DNA of 64,000 nucleotides from Agrocybe praecox (Eukaryota > Basidiomycota > Agaricomycetes > Agaricales > Agrocybaceae). The number at the start of each line of letters is the position of its first letter. The first letter of the stretch is position 1. The notes under the pieces are model-generated. The model searched no databases. It was given only the letters and a program-made list of their open reading frames with translations, and was not told the origin of the DNA. Shown here one piece after another: positions 36,434 to 47,900 of this stretch. The stretch spans positions 1,736,001 to 1,800,000 of the forward strand of contig OZ024844.1 of the NCBI GenBank assembly GCA_964017145.1. The letters run 5' to 3'. Position numbers and translations under genes: made by a program.

Positions 36434-37426
36434 ATGACAGAGACACTTCTCGAAATACGCGACGTAACTTGCTATCTAGATAAAGGTGTCAACATCTTTT
36501 CTAATATCAGTTTTTCTGTTAACAAGGGTGCGTTTATTCCGACAGTGAAATCCATGAGAGAAACTTTGCCTACAGCATCCACTAAAGCTCTTTCGATGCA
36601 GGAGACGTACTAGTCCTGCAAGGCCGAAGTGGTTCTGGAAAGTCGACGCTACTGAAATGTATTGCTCAGTTGAACATGCACACTGGAGAAACCTTCTACA
36701 GAGGAAGGTTTGTCACTTCAAACCGCACCTCCTAAAGCGAAATTGTTAATCAACCATATCTTCCAGCACTCCTCGCGAATACGGTGCACTTCATTTTGCA
36801 GGTGCCACGTAATGGCTTTCCCTCTAATGCATATAGCATCATAGGCATTCCAGCATTCAGGACTCGTGTGATGTATGTCCCCCAGAGGCCATCCCTATTG
36901 CCGGGCTCACCATACGACTTCCTCGTCAAAATCACTAATTTTCGAGCTCATAAATCGATCTCACAAGAGGGTAGTCAAGGCACGATAAAAGAAGTCTTCG
37001 AACGTGCCACCGAAATTGGAGAGCAATGGGGGATACAGGATGACCTCTGGCGTAGAAACTGGATAAATCTCAGTGGGGGGGAAGGCCAGCGCATCTTGAT
37101 CGCTGCAGCAGTATCGTTGAATACGGCAGAAATCCTTCTTCTAGATGGTGCGCTTTAACAGTTATTAAGGTGCAGGAAAGTCATTCATAAAACCTCTAAA
37201 CCTGTTAACTGCAGAACCGACTTCCGCATTGGATTCCGAAACATCTCTACTCGTTGAGAATTATCTTTCGGAAAGGATAAAGCTTTCGGATACCACACTC
37301 AAATCTCTCGTATGGATAACACATTCACCCGAGCAAAGCCAGCGAGTTGGAACACGGTTTATCTACTTGTCTGGAGGGGGATACTATGAATCTGACGATC
37401 CTACCCCTAACACCCCTGTTGGCTAA
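36434..37426 (+). CDS. soluble ABC-type ATPase, orphan
   Basis: ATG at 36434 (MTETLLEIRDVTCYLDKG). Spliced exons show Walker A GRSGSGKST, a Q-loop region EYGIPAFRTRVMYVPQRPS (intron between TAC G and GC ATT, acceptor atag), the signature LSGGEGQR, Walker B EILLLDEPTSALD (split by an intron after GAT G) and the H-loop WITHSPEQSQRV. About 240-250 residues, no transmembrane domain, so it is a single nucleotide-binding subunit. No permease gene lies nearby. Comparable soluble ATPases in plants (STAR1 type) and bacteria partner with separate membrane proteins; the partner here is unknown. Lying in a fungal chromosome with introns, it is not a recent bacterial contaminant. Confidence 0.85.
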
Positions 37427-37590
37427 TGTCATCTACTCTTCTTATGTATGTTCAATAAGCAAGGAATGGACGCGTGAATAGATCACAAGTTTGACATTCT
37501 CTGACCTCTGCAATCTATAGGTGTAATATAAATGATAATGAGTTAAGGGCTTCCGCGAAACGTGTAATGACAGTGAGAACCAGATTACAA

Positions 37591-37677
37591 GCCCGTATAG
37601 CTCAGCTGGTAGAGCATTGTACTTATGAGGTTAACTGGCCAATGCAAGGGTCTCGAGTTCGACTCTCGATATGGGCA
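37591..37677 (+). tRNA. tRNA-Ile(UAU) with a 14-nt intron
   Basis: Acceptor stem GCCCGTA pairs with TATGGGC (37670-37676), discriminator A at 37677. D-stem GCTC/GAGC, anticodon stem TTGTA/TGCAA, T-stem TCGAG/CTCGA with loop TTCGACT. The anticodon loop is CT-TAT-G then 14 extra bases (37628-37641) then A, so the anticodon is TAT (UAU) at 37624-37626 and the intron sits after position 37 as in eukaryotic nuclear tRNAs. A-box-like and B-box-like sequences lie inside. Yeast tRNA-Ile(UAU) also has an intron. CCA is not encoded. Confidence 0.9.
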
Positions 37678-37681
37678 TTTC

Positions 37682-37686
37682 TTTTT
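37682..37686 (+). terminator. RNA polymerase III T-run terminator
   Basis: TTTTT five bases after the tRNA discriminator, with a shorter TTT at 37678-37680. Confidence 0.75.
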
Positions 37687-38542
37687 GATGTTTTGCACTT
37701 CGGGGAGGATAACTGCCAGAGGCGCGCGTCTACATATGATGCCATCACTTTGTTGCCTTCTATGGTCAGGACGTAATTTCCTCACTGAAATGGTCTTTGC
37801 AAATAATATGTTTTTTTGAAACGTCTTTGCAAATGAAAAGACGACCTTCGGTCGACCGGCCTTGCTGCTTATACAATCATGTTTCAAAATACACCCTTAG
37901 TATTATCTTCGAACGCACAGTGTAAGCAAAGAAACACAGTTAAACATATATAGTACACCATTTGGGACAGACATGTAATACAGCTAAGTTGGTAAATTTA
38001 TACGAAACCAGCATGAGGTATTAAGCGCACAGCATGCATTCTGTAAGTCAATCAGATGAGTCGAAAAGAGGTGTAATAGAGGGAGCATCAGTTTGCCGTT
38101 AAATTTGCGAGTTGTTGAAATACTACTTCGTGATTTTGAAGAAGACATATTTCAACAACATCCGTCGGCAGAGTTGGCGAAAGATATGAAGCGGCTTAAT
38201 ACGCTGAACGAAAACACGAAGACATAGTGGGAAGAACGAGCGAGGAAGAAGAGTCAAGAACGACATTAGGTAGTTAGGCCAAACATAGCAAGAATAATTA
38301 ATCAGGATCGGTGCACGAAAAAGAAAGCAAGTTAGTTTTAGCAGACAAAACAAAGCAGGATAAACAAAGGCAAATGTTCTTTCAAACTTCTTACGTAATT
38401 ATGAGGGGGAGAGAACCTTGCTTGGCAGCAAGGCGATGCAATGGCGCAGTGAACATCCGCTCCTCTACTCTTTATTCCATAACGTGTGTAACATGAACGA
38501 TGCTTTAATATTTGCGTACTTGAGTGGTATGTACTATGTAGC
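37687..38542. other. intergenic, no gene seen
   Basis: About 850 bp between the tRNA terminator and the stop of the NUR1-like gene, AT-rich, containing scattered short open frames without domains. It probably holds the 3' UTR of the minus-strand NUR1-like gene. Around 38396-38421 is a short purine-rich block (taattatgagggggagagaa) that resembles a block near 43717. Confidence 0.45.
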
Positions 38543-39912
38543 TTAATCTTCCCATACGTTAACTACTTCTGACTGGTGGGTCATAACCGCAACATCCCGG
38601 CGGATAGGGTTGAGACGTTTGTACACGAACTGGAAAATGATATGAGAAGATATCCAATGAATGTAAGTATGTTTTGACTTACTCGCTCGTTGTACTCCTT
38701 CATAGTTTCTGAAGATACGATTTGTTTGTCTTTTACAAGTTGGGTATATGAATGCGTAAGGACGTTCAACTAAAATTGTTAGTATATCGTGAGACGGTGG
38801 CGATTAAAGATCGGAGCAATAAACGTACTTGTAAGCCGACTAGGCCCATAATTAGTATGGTGTAAAGCCAGTTTGATGAGGGCATTGCAATCCAAAGCAA
38901 GGTGTGTGCAGGTGAATAAATGCTAAAAAGCTCCAGTTCCATCTCTCCAGGCTCCCACATTTCTAATTGTTGGACTCTGGATGTTTTCTCTTTTGACAAA
39001 GCTACACGAGTCGGAGGTTGCATGCCAAGGAGGAAACGCCAAAAGTAAGAGAAATAGAACCATGTATTTGAACTGACGCGTTGAGCAAAAGATGGACGCG
39101 GTAATGGTTCGAGGTCTACGTTGGTCAAAACAAATTTGGCATGGGGTGAGGCAAGTGGATCAGGTCGGTGATGGAATTTATATGTTTTCGTCCTCGTCGC
39201 CAGATTATAAGTATTAAAGAGCGACGCGATAATGAGGAGTAACGTAATAGGTGTTGTCTAGACAAAGGCCGCGACTGTAAGGAACCAAACCTTGTTCTAA
39301 AAATGTGAAAAAACATACCCAGTTAAACCAGGAGCTTCTGCGTCTTTCAGTTATACTGTCCCATACGTCTTCATTTTCGCGTGTAGCAAGAACGAGGAAG
39401 TGTATAACATGAGCGGCGCTTCCGAGAATGCGTGCAGACGTTTTAGATGATGGGAGTGGCACATTTTGGGGGAACAAAGCAATTTCAAACGCGATGGCAG
39501 ATGGAATGTTTCGTATTCTGTTTGTAAAACACAGTAGTAAGCGCTTCAAGAGCTTATTTGAGGTATGGGTAGACACTTACTTCTCGAAAAATCCTCTCTT
39601 ACGTATAACCGCTTTGCGAGGCGTAGCTGTTGTTCCAGTACCTACACTTTTCCGGGTACGAGATTTAATTGGTGTGGCATAAGGAGGCGGAGCTCTTGAC
39701 TTCGCAGCATCCCAGTCAAAAGGTATCGACGAAGAGATAGAAGGGGTATCCGCTGGAGAACGATGAAAGCCATAGGGTTGGCGGTCCTGTGTGCGCGGGG
39801 TAGTAGGCGTATATCCAGAACGTGGCGTAGTAGGATATCGGTTCAAGCCTTCTGGACTCTTTGAAGAGGCATTAGCAGCATTGTTCTCCTGCACTAGTCG
39901 CCTCAAAGCCAT
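38543..39912 (-). CDS. NUR1: NUR1/Mug154-like nuclear rim protein (DUF2418)
   Basis: ATG at 39912 (MALRRLVQENNAANASSKSP). An N-terminal disordered Pro/Thr/Arg-rich region with RTRK is followed by a domain with several hydrophobic segments: GFFEKIRNIPSAIAFEIALF, TTPITLLLIIASLFNTYNLA, and NWLYTILIMGLVGLQ. Between them lies a conserved stretch, KTYKFHHRPDPLASPHAKFV, and the end is VAVMTHQSEVVNVWED. NUR1 with Lrs4, Csm1 and Heh1 anchors rDNA to the inner nuclear membrane in yeast; Mug154 is the fission-yeast homologue. Assignment rests on the DPLASPHAKFV-type motif and topology, so it is less certain than the others. Divergent from the next gene, with 472 bp between starts. Confidence 0.68.
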
Positions 39913-40384
39913 TATGGAAGATGAAAGCAAGAACAAAACGCGTGTTGAGCAGAGTACAAATCAATAACAGTGACAGCGATCAAAAATGGACCGTGTACAA
40001 ATAGAGGCACGTGGTGTGACCTCTTATTGTTACACCCCTAATATATATATATATTGTACACGTGCTTCTTTACACGTGGTGGTTGAACAATGGAAATGGA
40101 AAAATACAAGAACTTCAGCGTTTCTTTGCTCTTTACACCCATCATCTCCTCTTTTCCACTTTATAACACTTGCGCTACCCTTCTATCTCCCTCACGAACA
40201 TCCTTATTTTCTAGTTTCTGTTGAGCGCACTAGCCTCTCCTTTAAATACCTTCACAACGTCGATCTTACTCCGTGCCCCGACTGCGACGTCTTTGTCGCC
40301 CAGTGCCTCTATTAGCGGTCGGTTATTATTTCAAACTAATTCTCACCTAAAATACTGACGGTCTGAGTAGAAAAGAACAGAAAA
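39913..40384. promoter_or_regulatory. divergent promoter with three CACGTG sites and an (AT)n tract
   Basis: CACGTG occurs at 40008-40013, 40059-40064 and 40073-40078, the last two 14 bp apart (start to start). Between the first and second is an alternating AT run, about 40040-40054, which can act as a TATA element. The region separates the NUR1-like gene (minus) from the 40385 gene (plus). Three sites within 71 bp are more than a single chance match. Confidence 0.5.
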
Positions 40385-41707
40385 ATGGCCCAGCCATCAT
40401 CTTCCCATCATGAAGAACGTCGCCACCGTAGCGATCGTGAACGCGAACGATCTTCATCGCATCACCACAGAACCATCTCATCCACTACTCTTCTACTTGT
40501 CCTATCACTTGTCCTTGCTGTCCTAGCTGTCATGCTATCGCTTCCTTCCAACTCCTCGTCAACCGACTCCAATTCAGGCGTCCTCAGCATGCTCACTCCA
40601 AAGAGGACCCAGGCCCTCATCGCTCGTGAGAGTGCGGTCGCTATGCGAGAAGCTGAAGTTGCCCGACGTGAAGCTGAACTTCTCGCTGGTGCTCCCGGTG
40701 GTGTTGTTCCCTCACCATCCCCTATCCTTTGCCCAGCTTGCGTCTCTACCACTGTCACCGTTACCGACATCCCCCCTGTCCAAACCATTATCAAGGAAAT
40801 CGTTAAAGAGGATTCATTGGCGCCCGCTGGCTGGGCCGGTCCCCGCGCTGAGGAACTTCTCGAACGTGAGCTCAAGATCGCGGAAAGAGAACGCGACATT
40901 AGCAAACGCGAGGAAGGTGTCAACCGAAGGGAACATGATGCATCCCGTCGTGAAGGTTGGATCATGGAACAACTAATGTAATTTTTGGTTAAATAGATGT
41001 TGTGATTTGAACTAATATGACTTTCAATAGTGCCCTTGGAAATGGTGATCCTCAATCTGTCGTGGAAGAAGATTATGCCTACGAGCCCTCGAACTCGAAG
41101 CGAAAACCCAAGGTACCCCCACCTTCTCCGCGCCGCTCCGAGCTTTGAGACGAAGGGGGTCCAGCATGACCATTACGAGAGCCCTGTCCGTATTCATCCA
41201 TCATGCCCCTTCTCTCTATCCCGCCTTCGTCCGAGCTTGGGGGACAACGGTGTTTTATCTCGTCCCCCTTGTCCTCTACTTGCGAGCTGCTTGATCGGTA
41301 TGGGACGCGTCCTCGATCGACATTCGATCATGAATTCGCCACGTGATGGCGTGTCCCTTCGATCAAGATTCACAGCTCGCATGTTCCACTTCAATTGTTT
41401 TGATCATTTGCTGACTATTTTCATCTTTTTTTAGTATCAAGAACTTCCACCTATGATTGTCTCCGAGATCTCCTACGAAACTCAAACCAAGACCGTTGTT
41501 CAGACTCAAACTATTACTGTTCCCCCTCCCGCCAACACTCGTCTAGCTGCATTCCCCAGTCCAGAGGCTGGTAGTCCTTCAACATCTTCAGGTGCACCTC
41601 GCACTACCGCGGTTGAAATTGTTACCGAGGAAGAAGATGACCGCAGACCTCGCACCATCGTTCGGGGACCAAAGCGAATGCCTGCTCGGTGGTTCGGGAA
41701 CTGGTGA
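40385..41707 (+). CDS. hypothetical single-pass membrane protein
   Basis: ATG at 40385 (MAQPSSSHHEERRHRSDRER). A basic, Ser/His-rich cytosol-facing head precedes one hydrophobic segment, STTLLLVLSLVLAVLAVML. Next come Arg/Glu-rich repeats of the form RESAVAMREAEVARREAELL and RELKIAERERDISKREEG, predicted coiled coil, separated by SPILCPACVSTT with a CxxC pair. After an intron the tail is Pro/Thr-rich with QTKTVVQTQTITVPPP and ends MPARWFGNW. I do not recognise a family. Intron 1 is ordinary (about 40978-41030) but intron 2, 41113-41434, is 322 nt. Likely lineage-restricted. Confidence 0.75.
41113..41434 (+). other. unusually long intron (322 nt) in the 40385 gene
   Basis: Donor AAG|GTACCC, acceptor TTTTTTTAG|TATCAAG. 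Most introns here are 50-65 nt. If not spliced, translation ends 12 codons in (VPPPSPRRSEL stop), dropping the QTITVPPP tail. It contains CACGTG near 41340-41345. Confidence 0.5.
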
Positions 41708-42081
41708 TCTATTTGATGTATTTTTGTTCTTTACAATGTTTTTCTACGTTCACGACTTTTGATGCTATAACTATGTTTTTTTGCTACCTTGATGGACAAT
41801 GATTTCTTATTTTACGCAGCACAAACATTTTTTTATCTTGTTTTATTATTTGGTCGCTAGGACTACTTAAACGAGATAGATCTTATGCTGCCTCAGGGAT
41901 TTATTTTGTGAAGTTGACCATATGTAGTAGTTATATAGAGTACTTACAGTAGTAGTTGGTTCCTTCTTCAATAAAATCCACGCGAACTTTTCTCCTCTTG
42001 TTGTGGTTTGACGCGTCGCGTGTCTTATATAAGCGCCTCTGCATGATTGCGATTCTGTCCGAATTTGTCTGCAACAAAAAC
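41708..42081 (+). other. intergenic: promoter of mitochondrial PheRS
   Basis: A T-rich 374 bp, with the 3' flank of the 40385 gene on the left. An open frame continues upstream of the chosen PheRS start but its first codon is not ATG. No other gene. Confidence 0.4.
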
Positions 42082-43585
42082 ATGTTGCAGGTGTCCATAT
42101 GCAGGTCTTCCAGGACTTCATGTCTACGTCTGCGACCGAAAGTACTTTCAGCACGACTCTCGAGTATCGTTCCCCCCTCCAAGACTCATATTGAGGTTCT
42201 CGGACAACAATTTCCCGTAGACGACTATACGAACATCACACCTGCTATCACCTCTAAAACCGCTTCGAAACTGCACTTACAGCCCTCACACCCTCTGAGC
42301 ACATTGCGCGGACTAATTGAATCTGCTTATCCGGATTTTACTCATGTCTCGTCGATGTCACCTTTGGTCTCACCGTTCAAGAACTTTGACGAGCTTTCTT
42401 TTCCGGCAGACCACCCTGGACGCGCCGTTACGGACAGTTACTACGTGAACAGGAATATGATGTTGCGTACGCATACATCAGCGCATGAAGTCGAGATGTT
42501 CAGAAAAGGAGAGACAAAGTGGCTGTTAACTGCCGACGTGTATCGACGCGACGAAATTGACGCCTCACATTATCCCATCTTTCATCAAGTCGAGGGTGCT
42601 CGGATATTCAATACGGATGCGAATGGTCTGAAGGAGGTGGAAGAAGACAACGCGCGGCTTTCTAGTCTCCTTGCTGAAGCAAACATCGTCATTGAGGATG
42701 TTCCCCACATTTCACCGACCAATCCGGTTCAGCACAATCACGACCCCGTGTTCTCGGAGCTCGTCGCAAAGAATCTCAAGCTTTCTTTGAACAACCTCAT
42801 TTTGAATGTCTTTGGAGCTGCGTCGAACATCACCAAGGAGCAGCCGCTGAGAGTGCGCTGGATAGAAGCGTATTTCCCTTTCACGAGCCCGAGTTTCGAG
42901 GTGGAAGTCTTCTTCCAGGGTAAATGGCTAGAGATTTTAGGATGCGGTGTCGTTAGGCAGGCGACTTTGGACACAGCAGGTACGGATGTCCTTATTATGT
43001 GTGCAAAGATTTTAAGAAATTTAATTAAATACATAGATGTTCAGAACAAAATTGGTTGGGCTTTTGGTCTGGGTCTTGAGCGGATAGCTATGGTGCTGTA
43101 CTCAATACCGGACATTCGTTTGTTCTGGTCTACAGATCCCCGCTTTCTTTCTCAGTTCGAACAAGGGAAAATAAACATCTTCCAACCCTACTCGAAATAT
43201 CCCTCGTGTTTCAAGGATGTCAGCTTTTGGGTTCCCAAAGACTTTGAGTTGCACGAAAATGATTTCTGTGACCTTGTCCGAGATACTGCTGGAGACTTGG
43301 TTGAGGACGTGAAACGGGTATGTGTATAAAAATATATCTCTGCCCACAATTTCTGACGACTTCAAACAGATCGACCAGTTCGTCCACCCAAAAACCAAGC
43401 GCACAAGTCTATGCTACCGTGTCAATTACCGCTCTATGGACAGGTAAGCAAAGGAATCTCTGATAAATGCATGCAAAGATGTTAATGTCTATATGTGAAG
43501 ATCCCTTTCCAACGAGGAAATAAACCATGTACAAAACCAGGTTATCTCTCGTCTGAAAGAGCAGTTCGGTGTAGAAATACGATGA
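42082..43585 (+). CDS. MSF1: mitochondrial phenylalanyl-tRNA synthetase
   Basis: ATG at 42082 begins a mitochondrial targeting-type leader (MLQVSICRSSRTSCLRLRPK), Arg/Ser-rich with no acids. The class II core follows: HPLSTLRGLIE, SYYVNRNMMLRTHTSAHEVE, LTADVYRRDEIDASHYPIFH (motif 2), ILGCGVVRQATL, WAFGLGLERIAMVLYSIPD (motif 3), and the anticodon-binding FDX-ACB domain with FVHPKTKRTSLCYRVNYRSM to the stop at 43585. The family is a single-chain monomer, unlike the cytosolic alpha2-beta2 enzyme. The intron 42980-43036 is 57 nt, in frame and stop-free, and lies just before motif 3; its removal is required by family alignment (TADVQNKIGWAFG). Two more introns follow 43320. Confidence 0.94.
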
Positions 43586-43769
43586 CCCCTAAATTATAAT
43601 AAAGTAGTGTTGAACTGAATAATGAGATCAATGTATTTCCTACAACGAAAGAGTGGGGATTGTTGTAAAAATGGGGAATGTAGTAAGTATATGTCAATGA
43701 TTATAAGCTATATAATTTTGAGGGGGAGGACACCTTGGCGATTAGACCACCCGTGCCCAGGAAGGTGGA

Positions 43770-44531
43770 TCATGATGTGTCTTGTGCAACACCGACTTGC
43801 GCCGCCCGTAAGACTCTATCCTTGATCTTGTAGCCAATCTTTTGGCAGTCAATAACAGTTCCGGGTGTTTTTCCCGGTACGGGTGCTTGGTAGAGCGCTT
43901 CGTGGAGATTGGGGTCGAAAACGTCACCAGTAGGATCGAAGGGTTTGACGTGATATTTAAATAATGTTTGTAACAATTGCCGTTGAGTGATTTCGACGCC
44001 CTGGTGCAGCTCTTGCAGATATGCTTCGTGACTTTTCGGTAATGGGGTATCTGATATTGGAGTTGGACCGTTAGACTTGACGGCTTGTTCAGGGACACTT
44101 TTCAGTGCTATTGTAAGAACGTCTACTGTTTCCAGCAGGTCCCCTGCAAATTTCGTGATAGCGAAATCACGCGTTTGCTCCTTCTCTCTTGCTGCATTGC
44201 GTTGCAGGTTGAGGAAATCAGCCTGCAGATACCGTAAACGGCCCTGCGCTCACGGGTCAATATGAGTGGGATTGTGGAGAGTTAAAAGGAGACGTACAGT
44301 CAGGTCTGCAACTTCTGCCTCTTTCGCTTTCAGTTTCGCCTCCAATTCAGAAGAATCGGCGTTCGCCTGCTTTGGTTGCTCTGACTCCGGAGAAGGAGTG
44401 GTGGCATCCGAGTAATGCCGTGTGCCTAGACGCGCGAGACGTGATGAGGACTGAGGAATAGCAGAGCGAGCAAATGCTCTTGAAGAAATGGCAGCAGTGC
44501 AGGACCTGAAAGAAGAGGCGGCGAAAGACAT
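43770..44531 (-). CDS. MGE1: mitochondrial GrpE nucleotide-exchange factor MGE1
   Basis: ATG at 44531 (MSFAASSFRSCTAAISSRAF), an Arg/Ser-rich mitochondrial leader without acids. The GrpE fold: coiled coil ELEAKLKAKEAEVADLT, then after one intron GRLRYLQADFLNLQRNAARE, FAITKFAGDLLETVDVL, EITQRQLLQTLFKYHVKPFD, FDPNLHEALYQAPVPGKTPG and GYKIKDRVLRAAQVGVAQ. About 235 residues, as in the family. Works with mitochondrial Hsp70 (Ssc1) and Mdj1 in import and folding. Divergent from the C1-THF synthase gene, with about 390 bp between starts. Confidence 0.95.
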
Positions 44532-44924
44532 GGCGAAGTAGAGGAAGTATACAGTGACGAAGCAGCAGTGCTGAAAATTATTGGTCATGGACAATTTCGG
44601 AAGTAAGACGTGGGAACAAATTACCAAAAAAGAAATTTTGGATGAGTAGGCAGTCCGAACTCCGAAAAGCTCGTTTTCATTGAGAACCCCACCCGCAACG
44701 CCATCGTTGACCGACTCGAGTCCCTCTCTTATCTCCTTTCTTTATGTCTCCAAGCGGCGTTTAGAACTAGAATCCTTACTCCTCCACCAGCGCCAACTAG
44801 ACTCAAGTCACGCCCGGCGTCCGGCATTCTATCGGTGCCCGGGTCCGTTTTTAAATTATAAAATATGATAGTCGCATCGCGCTTCCGATGCCTTTTATCT
44901 CTCCATCATCTAAAATATCGTACA
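44532..44924. promoter_or_regulatory. divergent promoter of MGE1 and C1-THF synthase
   Basis: The 393 bp between two start codons. An AT-rich patch (ttttaaattataaaatatgata, near 44849-44870) about 60-75 bp upstream of the 44925 start could be a TATA element. No CACGTG in it by eye. Confidence 0.35.
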
Positions 44925-47900
44925 ATGGCCTCTGAAGCTTTTTCAGCCAAGCTTATCGATGGTACTGCTCTCGCAAAGTCAGCTTATCCTCCCTCCTTTC
45001 TGTTTTCGACTTGACAAACCCATTAATCCTCAGATCTGTTCGCCAAAATGTCACCCAACAGATTCAGGAGAAGAAGAAACAATTCCCCCGTTTCCAGCCA
45101 CAATTAGCGATCGTGCAAGCTGGTGAACGTCCCGACTCCACCACCTACGTTCGTATGAAAGCCAAGGCTGCCGAAGAAGCTGGAATCAAATTTCGCCATA
45201 TCACCGTCCCCGCCGAGGCAACTGCAAATGAAATCGTCCAAATTGTTCAAGAACTCAACGCCGACGACGCTATCAGTGGAATCCTCGTCCAACTACCTCT
45301 CGGAGATCACGTTACATCTGCTGAAGAACGTCTCGTCACTGAGGCTGTCAGCCCAGGCAAGGATGTTGACGGGTAAGATCAGTTTATATTGGATATGGAC
45401 GCGACTTTAACAAAAATACCACTAGATTCCACGCTTATAATATCGGACATCTATCTTCACGCGCATCGGAACCTCTCTTTGCCCCCTGTACCCCATCAGC
45501 CGTTTTGCAACTCCTCAAATCCACAGGAGTCCCAATCTCTGGAACCAATGCCGTAGTTTTAGGCCGTAGTGACATCGTGGGCAGCCCCGTCGCGTCCATG
45601 CTCAGAAATGAGGATGCTACCGTGACCCAATGCCACAGCAGAACGAAGAACATCCAGCAGATCGTATGTTGCTTGGATCGGCGTGATTATGACCTCTTTC
45701 TAATTTTTGGGTCGTAGGTTCAAAATGCGGACATTGTCGTAGCAGCCATAGGAAAGGCCGAACTTGTCAAAGGATCTTGGATTAAACCCGGAGCTGTAGT
45801 CGTTGATGTCGGAATCAACTATGTACCTGGTACGTTTTGACCGTCATTGAGCAACGCGTTTATAGCTGACAATCATATAGATGAAACCAAGAAGACCGGT
45901 CAGCGCCTAGTTGGTGATGTTGAATTCTCTACCGCAGCCAACGTCGCATCATACATCACTCCTGTTCCCGGAGGTGTTGGACCTATGACTGTGGCCGTGC
46001 TCATGGAGAACACTCTCATTGCTGCCACGCGTCAATGGAACGATGCCAGGGAGCGCAAGATCAAGCCCTTGCCTCTCAAGATGCTCGACAAAGTTCCCAG
46101 TGACATTGAAATCGCCATGGCACAAACCCCCAAGCCTATCTCAGACCTTGCTCATGAAATTGGTATCACCGCAAACGAACTCGAGAACTACGGCAAGTAC
46201 AAGGCCAAGGTTGATTTGAGCATTCTCGATCGCCTTTCTCACCGAAAAGATGGCAAATACATTATCGTTGCTGGGTATGTTGTCTTTGGTTGGTCTCTTT
46301 TCTTCGGAACGAAATTGATCTTAATCCTAGTATCACCCCCACTCCTCTCGGTGAAGGAAAGTCTACCACAACAATTGGATTGGCTCAAGCTCTCGGTGCT
46401 GAACTTGGTCGCCCTGCCTTTGCTTGTGTCCGTCAACCCAGTCAGGGACCTACCTTCGGAATCAAGGGAGGTGCTGCTGGAGGAGGATACAGTCAGGTCA
46501 TTCCTATGGACGAGGTTAGCACACACATCTAACTTAGCCTGCACGATCCCTAATGAAGGTCCTTTAGTTCAATCTGCATCTTACTGGTGATATTCATGCT
46601 GTTACAGCAGCAAACAACTTGCTTGGTACCTGTCTTTGCTATTCCTATCAGTGTTCTTTATTCATGGGCATATTTTCTAGCGGCCGCCTTGGACGCTCGT
46701 ATCTTCCACGAGGGCACACAAAGCGACAAGGTAATACAATCATAGTTTAAATTTTGTTTTTACTGACTTCTCCCAGGCACTCTTCAGTCGGTTAGTTCCT
46801 AGCAAAAAGGGAAAGAGAGAATTTGCACCTTTGATGTTCAAACGCCTAAAGAAACTCGGCATTGACAAGACTGATCCCAATGAATTGACGCCTGAAGAAA
46901 TTAAGCGCTTCGCTCGCCTCGATGTTGACGTCAATACCATCACATGGAATCGCGTCATGGACACCAACGATCGTTTCTTGCGCAAGATCACCGTCGGTCA
47001 GAACTCGACTGAACAAGGATTCGAGCGCTCCACTGGATTTGACATTGCTGTTGCCAGCGAATGCATGGCCATCCTTGCTCTGACCACTGGTCTGCAAGAT
47101 ATGACCGAACGCCTTGGTGCGATGGTCGTTGCGACTAGCAAGCAGGGAGACCCTATCACAGCTGACGATATTGGTGTTTCTGGTGCTCTTGCCGTCCTTC
47201 TTAAGGATGCTATCAAACCTAACCTGATGCAAACTCTGCAGGTAAGTTTAAATTGTTTCTTGTTGATCAAGACATGGATTTGATTATATCTTGCCTAGGG
47301 AACACCTGTCTTCGTGCACGCCGGTCCTTTCGCTAACATTGCTCACGGAAACTCGTCCATCCTTGCTGACCGCGTAGCTCTCAAGCTCGCTGGAACTGAG
47401 GAAGGCGATTCATCTGACAGAGTTGGTTATGTCCTGACTGAAGGTGGCTTCGGTGCCGATATGGGTATGGAGAAATTCTGCAACATCAAGTGCCGTGTCA
47501 GTGGATTAAAACCTGATGCTACCATCATTGTTGCAACGACCCGTGCACTGAAGATGCACGGTGGAGGTCCTGATGTGACTCCCGGAAAGCCCCTCCACGA
47601 AACGTATACCAAGGAGGATTTGGTTATCTTGAAGGAAGGTTGCAAGAACATGAACAAGCACATTGAAAATTCACGCAAGTTCGGTGTCAAGGTCATCGTC
47701 GCCATCAATCGATTTGCGTAAGCCATTGCATATTTCGTTGTATATGAAGTCCCTAATTGTTGTGCTACAGGACTGATACCGAAGCTGAGCTTGCTCTGAT
47801 CAGAGAGGAAGCTCTGGCGGCTGGTGCTGATGCCGCTGTCGTTACAAACCACTGGGCTAAAGGAGGGTCTGGTGCTCGTGATTTGGCTGAGGCTGTCATT

